The position numbers and the translations under genes were made by a program. A stretch of 64,000 bases of DNA, taken from NCBI RefSeq assembly GCF_043290135.1, contig NC_134710.1, forward strand, positions 3,025,821-3,089,820, written 5' to 3'. Numbering within the stretch: position 1 is the stretch's first letter; each line of letters begins with the position of its first letter. The notes beneath the pieces were generated by a model. That model was not told where the DNA came from. It did no database searches and saw only the letters and a program-made list of their open reading frames with translations. Positions 55,850 to 64,000 of the stretch are shown here, piece by piece. Source of the stretch: Rhipicephalus microplus (lineage: Eukaryota; Arthropoda; Arachnida; Ixodida; Ixodidae).

Positions 55850-56950
55850 ACGGTGCCGTGTACGTTATTTTTATAAATCACAAAGACGTTTGTCAGTCGT
55901 ATGACGCTGACTCCGCGCATGCGCACATGTTTGTTCGCAATGGGTCGGATGAGTTGCATCAGCCTTTGCCCTAATCTTGCGCAGTGCTTCACAATTGCCA
56001 CCGTTCTGTTCCGATCACCATCCCCAGTACCCGAACCTTCTTTACTATCGGGTTTGGCGAGCCATTGAATGCTGTTAATTTGATTTCTTGTTTTTCTGAA
56101 GGAATGTAACTATTCGGCGGGCTCCCCTTCCTGACTGGTCTATAGAGTAGCAATTCGGATTTTTTCGGCCGAGCAGGTGAGTCCCGTGCTCACGAGGTAG
56201 TGTTCCACGCATTCTGCCTGGAAGCGATCCTCGATCTCACCGTCACTGCCAGTTGTCGTCCAGACCGTAATATCATCCGAGTATAGCATACGGGACAGTC
56301 CATCAGTTTGATGTAATCATTCGGGTAACCCTAGAAGACGAGGTTGAAGAGCATTGCAGGGTGAGATCACCGAGCCCTGCGGTGTGCTCGAGCCTCTAAT
56401 ACTGATTTGACTTGATTCTAGTTGTCCCGATAGCATAAGAAAGTCTCAGACGTAGTTGTACGCTCGCATTCGGAGATTCAGTATATTTGTCGCAATATGG
56501 CGTTGTGGTGAACGTTATCAAAGACCTTCTTTAGGTCCAGGACGAGGATAGCTCTCGTTGAGCGCCCAGAATTTCCAATTATCTCGTGTTTCAGTTGCAG
56601 AAGGTTGTCCTGTGTGGACAGATGTCTTCTGAACGCAATAATTGTGTGTGAATGTTGTCCTCGAGGTAATCCATTAGTCTATTGAGAAACGCATGCTCCA
56701 CCAGTTTACCTACACACGATATGAGGGAGATAGGGCGCAGGTTCTTCAGCTGCAATTTCTTGCGGGGTTTCGATATAAGTATGCCCTGTGCTTTTTTTCC
56801 ATTGCGGGGGTAACTTTCTACGTACCCAACACTCATTAATATAGTCTGCGCGTTTTTTTTTTGCGATCGGTAATTGAGATTGCGCAGTGCCGTGTTCAAT
56901 ATTTGATCGAGACCTGAGGCTGACTTAGTGTTGAGTTTGACGAGGGCCAC
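55850..56950 (-). pseudogene. LINE reverse transcriptase
   Basis: 56950-56591 gives KLNTKSASGLDQILNTALRN, GILISKPRKKLQLKNLRPIS and SCVGKLVEHAFLNRL. After a frameshift come AILVLDLKKVFDNVHHNAIL (palm A, Asp kept) and RMLYSDDITVW (motif C, 56272-56283). Both aspartates are present with Ser in the variable position. Several stops lie between. Confidence 0.8.
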
Positions 56951-57452
56951 CTTTATTTCAGCAATTGAGAATTCTGCGTCTACAGGATGGCATTACTTTC
57001 TCTCTCGTAGTACGAATGTGCGTGTGGTAGCATTTGGGATATGTAAAAGAGTTCCTCACCCTGTAGGAAGTCTTGCACCGTTCTCCCGTAAGCGTGTGTA
57101 ATTTTGCCTCACCTCTGTGTGGTCTTGATATAGGAGGGATCTATAATGTGTATCTGCCACGTGCGACTTGTGGTGAGTTGACCGTCCATCTCCACGCATT
57201 TTGCTCCCCTTTGTTCTTGTTGCAGGTTAAGCACGGGTTTTTCTATTTCTTTGTTGAGCTGTCATATTCATTTTTAGTCTCTGATTGGGTCTTTATTGTT
57301 TTCCGCGGTGCTGCAGTTCAGTCTTGGCTTCTCACATGTGCAGTTACTGGGTGTCTATTCTATCAGGCCCAGCTATCAACAGCATCATTTGCGTCACTTG
57401 CTCGATGTCCCGCTGAAGTTGGCCGGTTCATTGTTCTATGTCTTGAATGTCC

Positions 57453-58004
57453 TCACTGTTGCTTGTCTCGATTTTTTCGTAGTAGTCGCCAATCGGTGAT
57501 ATTTATTTGGCGACCGGTATTGTGTTCCTTTGGGCCCCCTTCTGCTTCTACAGAGATAATGTAATGGTCACTACCCAAGTCTTGCATGGTGTTTCTCCAA
57601 ATAAGTTTTCGTGTATTGCACGTAAAAGTAAGGTCTGGTGTAGTGTCGGTGCTGACGCTGTTGCTCTGCTTAGTTGGTGCCGCTGGGTCAGCGACAAACT
57701 TGAGGCCAGCGTGTTGCGCCGCTGCCCACAAATGCCTGCTTTTAAGGTGATCGTGTTTGTAACCCCACGCCGTAAGCTCCGCGTTGAAATCGCCTCCAAT
57801 AAAGAGTTGTTGCCTCCGGGCGATATCGAGTGCTCGTTTAAAGATGACGAGGAAGCGGTGTTTGCGGCATCTGGAACTTCTATAGATGTTGAGCACGAAG
57901 ATGCTGTCGGGCGTCTTACGCACTGTAAGTAGCTCTACGTGGATGCTTTCAATATTCTTGACTTTGGTTTTGTGTTCCATAATCGTGGGCTCTTGCTTCA
58001 CCAC
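57453..58004 (-). pseudogene. LINE APE-type endonuclease
   Basis: The frame reads FVLNIYRSSRCRKHRFLVIF, QQLFIGGDFNAELTAWGY, TTPDLTFTCN and LGSDHYIISVE, covering the catalytic Asp/Asn and Ser-Asp-His positions. The N-terminal part is degenerate or out of frame. Confidence 0.82.
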
Positions 58005-58403
58005 TGTCGCGACGTTTGGATTCTCTGCCTTGCCTGTTATAGATTGGAAACCTTAAAAATTGGTGGGGCCATTTCTTCCCTGCAGTATGATGACGTATGG
58101 CCGTTCGGGGATTATTTTCAAGTATTGTAAGTGTGCTCGTTTGCCTTGGTAACTTAGGCAGTTTCACTGCCATATCAAGTTTTTTTTTTCGGAGAGTGTT
58201 GGGCCATGGTTATGTGTTGCTACATGCGGGGCACCGCTTCGCTATGCCACGTCACAGCGCGCTGTTGCTAGCTTATAATATGGACGCTTTGAAATAAATG
58301 CTCTCCAAACTCTGCTTAATCGCACGCGTGATAATCATGGTGATAGTTTCCTCGAGACTGGTCAAGCGAGGCTTGAGTGCTTTCAATCAGGCGCCGCCTG
58401 TTG

Positions 58404-59865
58404 CTAAGCGCGTATATGCTTGGGACGTGCTGCTGTTATAAGGGAGTCAGCGAGTCCGCGTTTAGTAACGAGGCCTTCAACCTCATCGTCCTCTACGAGT
58501 TTTTCTTGTGTTTCCTGCATTGCTTGTTGATCAGTCTTGCTGTTAGTGGCAGACTGGAGCTTTTGTCTGAGTTCGTCTTTTCGGCGTGAATCTGTACCTG
58601 CATGCATTCCATTTGCTTTTGCAAGGTTTTTATCGTCTCTGTTAACTGACTAATCTCCGTCTCCATCTTAGCGGGTGTTTTGTCGCCAGTCTCCACGTTT
58701 GCTGCGTGTTCCCCTTTGACCACATCAGCAAAGCTCACCGAGTCAGTAGCATTGGCGTCCCTCGTTGGGGTGCGTCCAGGTTTGCGGATGCGAGCCCGGT
58801 GTCGATATGCTTTCGGGGTCTCGGTGTGTGGCTACGAGATCAGGAGTAGCTCTGACGGGGGTACTGAATTTTGAGGGTGGCTTGCCAGCGGGCTCGGTGG
58901 TGGTAGCGGCCTCTGCATACCTCCTCAGTGACTCGGCGTCATTCCCACTGCCTCTTCTTCACTATGTAAAGCGTCTTGTATTTTGCGTGGCAGTTGCAGT
59001 CCGTCGTCATGTGTGCACCCTCACAGAGCTTGCAACAGGAGGAACACTGGTGGTCGGGGCCTGGGTTAGGAGCGTCACAACCACGACACACTTTGTCCTT
59101 GGGATTTGGGCACATGTCCATGCAGTGACCGAGTCTCCCGAAGCAGCAGCACATGTCGACTTGCTTGTGATACAGGATGCGGTGAAGCAGAGTGCCGCCG
59201 TGCCTGACGTAAGTGAGCACTCATAGTCCTTCAAACGCCACGGTGATGGTCATGGCGTTACTGAGCCATTTGGCTGCCAGGGCGTGGGGGTTGTGTGCGT
59301 GAACCATGTCGGTGCGAATGGACTTGACATCGTTTTCTAACAGGATGCCCTTCATTATTCCTTTCAGCGTGCAGTCCGGAGCCGTCTCGTACGCACTTAC
59401 CTCATGGTGCCGATCACCGATGGCTTGAAGCTGTCTATGCTTATCAGCGTGAAAGGCACGGGGTGTGCTCGTGACGATGGTGCTTCAGTGGTTATTGGAG
59501 CACACCGTGTCCCGCCTGCTTCATGCACCGGTGCGTTGGCCGCGCGGTAAATAGCCGATGCGAGGCGCACGGTTCTAGTGGTGGCCACGTCGAGGCTTCT
59601 TCGTGGTCGTATCATGGTCTTGAAATCACTCCGCGGGAGTAGCGGCATTTTGCTGTTTCTGGCAATTTGCTGCTTGATGTTACGTGGTTGTCGACGCGAA
59701 TGCTGTCGGTTGCAGTCCGCTCCCTCGCCGGTGCAGGAGGGGGTTCCGTTCTGGGTGTTGCTCCATGCGTTCGTGCGGCTAACTTGGGCCTTGCATTCGA
59801 TGGTGCACCAATCCGTACCCTTCAGAAATGGAAGAGATATTCTCCACGTTCACTTGGGCTTCCAT
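58404..59865 (-). pseudogene. LINE ORF1 with zinc knuckles and coiled coil
   Basis: ATG at 59865 (MEAQVNVENISSISEG) begins ORF1. Next come LPRSDFKTMIRPRRSLDVAT and, at 59220-58939, Cys-rich knuckles (CFGRLGHCMDMCPNPKDKVC, CSSCCKLCEGAHMTTDC). A short coiled coil near 58690-58560 (EISQLTETIKTLQKQMECMQ) closes it. Frames shift several times. Zinc-knuckle ORF1s bind the element RNA. Confidence 0.7.
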
Positions 59866-60144
59866 CTTTGATAGGCGAAGAGGGCGCCCGCATCTGAGGA
59901 AACGCTCAGCGCGTCTCCTCGGGTGGCTGACTGGCGTGAGCATCGGGCCAGTAGGGAACGGGTCAAAAACCTCCCGACTGCGGCAAAACGTTTCTTTCCC
60001 ACCTTTAATTTTGATGTCAGTAGAATCTTGGTGACTTTTAGCACGCGTTGTTGTAAAACTTATCGACTGAATGACCGAAAACCACTGGCATATTGTTCTT
60101 GGAAGACGGAGCCGACGTGATATGAGTCCACTGTCTTCGGTGAC

Positions 60145-60362
60145 CAGCGCGTTCCTCACGATCACCGAGAACTCTGGAATTAGACGGTGCAGCAGCAGCA
60201 AGTCGGCATGCCCCAACGCGTCTTGCTTTTATGTACCGCCGATTAACTCCGCCGCCGCTGCTGCTCGTGTCGTTTCTGCTGGCGTATCTCCCGAAAAAAC
60301 GTTTGAAAAGGTGCGAGCCGTTTCTTTTCAGTACTTTGCGCGAATAACTAGAATTCGGTTTG
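60145..60362 (+). repeat. Dispersed repeat, copy 2 (pair with 52960-53190)
   Basis: See the partner. The two copies flank the LINE plus LTR block in direct orientation. Confidence 0.88.
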
Positions 60363-60600
60363 CACTTTAATTCTGAGAAAACAAGCAAAATCTAATTGTC
60401 AAGGTCACGATGGCAGCGGTGGTGGGGGGCAGAACGTTTGTGAACATCTTTGACGCATGTGGTCATCATTTTCCGGCCTCCCTGGCATTTTAGTTTTCAC
60501 TTCACTTCTTCAGAGTGAACGCGCCCTAACGCTTTTAGGTGCCGACCACTGGCACGGCTATGCTCGCGCCTACACGTCAAAAGCGTTAAATGCGCGTCTG
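60363..60600. other. Unassigned spacer
   Basis: No coding or repeat structure that I can support. Confidence 0.4.
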
Positions 60601-60604
60601 GTGG

Positions 60605-61873
60605 TGGTGGTAAAAACTTTTATTTAACGAAGAAAGGAGGTATGCGCGAGCATCTCATAAGAGGACGGCACCCACAACGAGTGGACGGGGATCTTGATCC
60701 TTAGTATGGGACCCCAATGGCGTCGGCTGTTGCCTGGGCTCGTCGAACCAAGGCTTTTTCGGTGTGGAGGTTAGAGCAGCCAAGCAGGGTCGCCTCCCAA
60801 CCCTATCGCAACTCAAACGAACATGAGAGGGCACTGTGGAGTTGCAGCATGGTGGATTCACGGAGGTCACCACGTCCGCTGTTGTTAACACATATATTGA
60901 GTTTTCTGCTGTGTGATTGCAGTTCGGGCTGCTTTTTTGAAGGGGAGTAAGTTGTTGATGCAGAGCATCTTACTCTAGTCGGCACCAGTGGTACCGCAAG
61001 CGCGAGTGGCGTTCTTGAAGTGATCGCGTTGTTTGTGCAATGGACATGGCGCACGGCGTCTCTGCAAAATTTGTTTACATACTACGGGCGCTGCAGCGAT
61101 ATCTAGTCACTGGATGCAATGGACATTTCCTAGGTTCAAGTTAACAAGTTAACACTGGTGCCTCACCTGGAACGAAGAAATCTGCATGGCCATTTGTTTT
61201 TTTCCTTCACAGGTGGCACCATCGTACCGTGCTCCTACCGTATACGAGGGACGCTTGGACTGTTTGGACCTCAGTACGCCGCTTCCCTGTATTGCCACTA
61301 GGTGCCGAATGAATTGCTGGAGTCACGAATAGGGGGTTCAGCAGGGTTGCACAGGCAGGCCCACACCACGTGGTAGATGTCCGAAGACTTCTCCCCACAG
61401 TCGGAGGAGCTGCCGGAAAAGGCGGGATCGAAATGTTTGAGGGCTGCCGGGCACAGCATAGTGTTCGTGAAGAGTAGGAGTAAAAGCCGCTCTTCCGCTT
61501 TACTTATGCCTTTACATGGGTGCGGATAAATGCTGTGATGGAATTCGTAAGTGTCCAAACTTTCTTGGAATGAATTCGCCGGATTGAATTCAAGGTCCTC
61601 CTGATCGGGGGAGGTGAGCGGGAATGCCCGGTGAGAGAGCACGCAGGTGGCGGCGTCAGCTGCCTCATTCCCTTCAAGTACCATGTGAGCAGGAGCCCAG
61701 ACTATACGGCGGGGTGCAGGGTGCACTCTTTTTTTCCACCGGGCGTAACTAGACGCTTTTAACGCGTAGGCGTGGGCATACGCTAGGACCACTGTAGTTA
61801 CTTTGGTCACTGTGCTGCCAATTACTTTAAAATAGTGAGAACGGTGGTGGGTGAAGCACAATAAATATTTCAA
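60605..61873 (-). mobile_element. LINE 3' portion (RNase H end, zinc finger, 3' UTR), split by a small insertion
   Basis: 61873-61298 encodes RRIVWAPAHMVLEGNEAADA and THRA-like LSHRAFPL, the end of RNase H. It then gives HPHPCKGISKAEERLLLLLF and DCGEKSSDIYHVVWAC, a degenerate zinc finger. The tail segment at about 60860-60740 encodes WEATLLGCSNLHTEKALVRR and ADAIGVPY before the stop. The 3' UTR ends AAATAAAAGTTTTTACCACC (60610-60629). About 250 bp at 60957-61200 interrupt the coding. Confidence 0.75.
60957..61200. mobile_element. Possible relative of the TIR element at 28083
   Basis: Begins TGATGCAGAGCATCTTACTC, very close to GATGCGGAGCATCTTATACTC at 28082, and interrupts LINE coding sequence. 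The far end was not identified. Confidence 0.4.
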
Positions 61874-61879
61874 CGCGCT

Positions 61880-62900
61880 CTCATATCTTCGAAAACGTAC
61901 GAACCCACTCCAGTTGAGAAGGCGCAGTTCTGTGCTGAACTTGAACAGTTTTGTGCCAAAAGATCAAGCAACACTGTGCATCAGCCTTCGACGCGTGGAT
62001 ATAATTAAGAAGGGAAAACGTACAGGGATACGTCTTCCCTCATTTCTAACTACTGTCGCACTTGAATACCAGCAGTACCACCAGCACCGTTTCATTTTGT
62101 TTCGGCGCTGCGCACCCGCGCCGCCTCTATCAGCCACCACTCGCCTGCGTGGGCGGCTGAGAAGTGCGCACTTTGACTGCCAGGGCACCACGGAATCTCC
62201 AGTGCTGATCCCTAAAGTTAGTCGATGACAACATGTCAAATTTATTACTACTTTATGTGACATAAGGAAGCCACAAAAGCATTTCGCGACCTTCTTTTTT
62301 CTCAAACAATGTTTGCTTTAACCTCGGCAGGCTTCCCAGAAGCATACGCTACAACGGCTACGACACACTGCACACGAAAATTTCGCATCGTAGCAAGTAC
62401 TAGCAAGTGACCAAATTGTCGCAAGCTACCGTCGAGACATCGAAAAAAACCTTGGATCACGAGATTTATGACAAAATACGGCCACTTTCTCACTCTCAGC
62501 GTGAGATGAGAATGTAAAACTGGTATCGATACCTTGCATTAATTGAAATAAGCGTCGATAACAAGCATCACGAGTAAATTTCAGCTGAAGCAAGGACTAA
62601 GGGCGCAGCCATAACGCCTAAAATCACCATTGTGTCTTCTGGGCGACAAGCATTCTTTTCTAATTTTCCAGAAACGCGCGACGCGACATGCGGCGGCGAC
62701 GGTGGGCCTCCGCGACAGCGAATCTTGTCGCTAGTCGCTGTCGTTTGTCGCTGTCGCGAGGAAATGGCTTGAAAGTATGTGGTCTTTTGGCATCATTATA
62801 CATAGCGGTACACATTTATAAGACGAAAGAAAAAAAAAGAATAATAAAAAGATCACTGATCCATTGAAACTTGCTGCTGGTTAGGTTTATTTAAAAATAG
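61880..62900. other. Unassigned stretch
   Basis: No supported gene. 62680-62760 is rich in GTCGCTGTCG/GCGACAGCG words, resembling MITE ends, but no complete inverted repeat was found. Confidence 0.4.
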
Positions 62901-62910
62901 TTCGGAGACC

Positions 62911-62978
62911 TGGCGTGGCTCTGTGGTAGAATACATTATTGCCACGCAGAATGTGGGGCTTCGAATCAGGCTGGCACC
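62911..62978 (+). tRNA. tRNA-Gly(GCC)-like sequence, probably pseudogene or SINE head
   Basis: GTGGCTCTGTGGTAGAATAC resembles the box A region of tRNA-Gly. TTGCCACGC matches a GCC anticodon loop. GGCTTCGAATCA is a degraded box B (normally GGTTCGAATCC). The acceptor stem does not pair convincingly. It is more likely a SINE head or tRNA pseudogene than a working tRNA. Confidence 0.5.
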
Positions 62979-63287
62979 GTTACAATTATTCTTTGCATTC
63001 GTCGGGTCAACGCTGCCGATGTCAGTTTTTTCTTAAAACTCACGCGTTGACATTAGCCATGTGCGTTGTCACCGTCTCTGAATGGATACAAAGTTGCAAT
63101 CACCTGTGACCCACACCCGCATACCAGTGGCGCATGCCGACCACAGGTATGTGCCACTGTCTGGGGCAAAGTGTTTGACGACGTACGTGACAGGATTGTG
63201 ACATTATTCATCTCTTGACCAGAGCGTCATATTCATCTAACCATCGTACTGTCCCACACTAATTTTTGTTTACTCCAAGTTAATGGG

Positions 63288-63352
<65 letters not shown>
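63288..63352. repeat. (GATA)n microsatellite
   Basis: About 16 perfect GATA units. Confidence 0.98.
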
Positions 63353-63359
63353 TTTTTCC

Positions 63360-64000
63360 TTCCTCCATGGGTCCCGCGGACGCCTGACATAGCCCGACTA
63401 GAGTGTACTAGAAGTGTTGTAGCCCGACAAAGAAATGCATTCGCATTCAAATTGATTTGAAGCGCAACTCGGAGTAGCGTTTACTCGTGTAAATGACGTC
63501 ACCATACGCGGACGCGCTTGGCTTCGCTAACCCTCGCAACGCCAGCGACGGCCGGGTCAAGCCTGTTTCACATGCGGCAGCAGTTCGCGCGCTCGTTTCA
63601 CATGAGCCGCTGGTATCGTTGCTGTTGCGCGACGACCGCCGACCTGGCGGGCAGTGTTGCCCTCGGAAGGCGCTGGTTAAGCGCTGTTTTCAGTGTTATC
63701 GAAAAGTCATGCTTTGCTTCAAGTATCCTTCCTTAGGCGCCCTTGCGCTGCGAGGTCCGTCATCAAAGGCAGCTTGACTTTTACGCGTCTGTACACTGAA
63801 TGAACTAAGTGTAACGTGAATCTCATCGCAAATAAACAGCGTGTGCACTCACTTTTAGTTTTGTTCGGGCTTTTTGTTGCGCGATCGTATAGGAGGTTAT
63901 GAAGAAGCAAAAGAAAAAGCTTGTGGTATGGTTTTATCCGACAGCTGTTCCAGCTAGTTAAGAACTGCAGGTGTCTTTTGCGCAGAACTTACCACGTTTC
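63360..64000. other. Unassigned right edge
   Basis: Open plus frames at 63493-63777 have Arg/Ala-rich composition but no motif; coding cannot be supported. Confidence 0.4.

Larger units (their letters stand above)
53253..59865 (-). mobile_element. RNase H-bearing (I-like) LINE split by an LTR element
   Basis: Minus strand, right to left: ORF1 with zinc knuckles (59865-58404), ORF2 endonuclease (58004-57453), RT (56950-55850), then after a nested LTR element the RNase H domain (about 53800-53253). The order EN-RT-RNase H plus a zinc-knuckle ORF1 is typical of the I superfamily. Coding is broken by many frameshifts and stops. The final C-terminal part is missing at the left. Confidence 0.8.

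Noticed and set aside
62680..62760. GTCGCTGTCG-rich stretch as a MITE terminus related to 36184
   Set aside because: Only short words are shared, and no second terminus or target duplication was found.
63493..63777. Plus frame at the right edge as a possible gene start
   Set aside because: Composition only; overlapping alternative frames of equal quality exist.
52206..64000. Search for ferritin exon 1 (helix A with ASYVYLSM-like end)
   Set aside because: No minus-strand segment with the expected pattern and a splice donor was found; it is probably beyond the window.

Overview
This is eukaryotic, repeat-dominated DNA that looks like the nuclear genome of a hard tick (Ixodidae; perhaps Rhipicephalus, Dermacentor or a relative). 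The call rests on arthropod Ty3/gypsy, BEL/Pao and Penelope-like elements, on LINE protein families and a tRNA-headed SINE that I recognise from tick DNA, on long (AT)n arrays, and on one spliced cellular gene. There are no operons, rRNA genes or CRISPR arrays. Every family name comes from reading protein motifs by eye; no database was searched.

The only cellular gene I can support is a ferritin heavy-chain-like gene on the minus strand. Exon 2 (52059-52205) and exon 3 (51876-51998) lie together. The last exon (38879-39016), with a polyadenylation signal, lies 12.9 kb away. All three exons have consensus splice sites and join in phase 0. The first exon (helix A) is not visible and is probably outside the window. 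The intron between exons 3 and 4 is packed with transposons: a BEL/Pao gag-protease remnant, a complete non-autonomous LTR element with a tRNA-Lys-type primer site and a 4-bp target duplication, a Ty3 pol remnant with a SINE inside its integrase, and LINE scraps.

Layout. 1-4690: minus-strand Ty3 element whose pol reads open to the left edge, with a gag broken by two stops. 5091-8296: minus-strand Penelope-like element (RT plus GIY-YIG). 8296-10061: plus-strand gag-only Ty3-like element. 10180-14910: minus-strand decayed Ty3 element. 16824-18640: minus-strand LINE with an SGNH-type ORF1. 18869-22656: plus-strand Ty3 element. 23321-28855: plus-strand CR1-like LINE carrying a 2A ribosome-skipping motif, two SINEs and a TIR element. 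30448-34920: plus-strand Ty3 element split by a LINE. 35830-37830: minus-strand LINE split by a MITE and a 179-bp palindrome. 38777-52205: the ferritin gene. 53253-59865: minus-strand RNase H-bearing LINE, split by an intact 1.68-kb LTR element. 60605-61873: another LINE tail. 61880-64000: mostly unassigned, with a tRNA-Gly-like sequence and a (GATA)n array.

The most interesting items are three. First, the gag-only LTR element at 53825-55503, whose single open frame fuses a gag N-terminus to a Thr/Pro-rich linker and a non-gag domain that resembles a tick protein family as I remember it. Second, the 2A motif at the start of the LINE ORF1. Third, the repeated loss of a catalytic aspartate in otherwise readable reverse transcriptases across the window.
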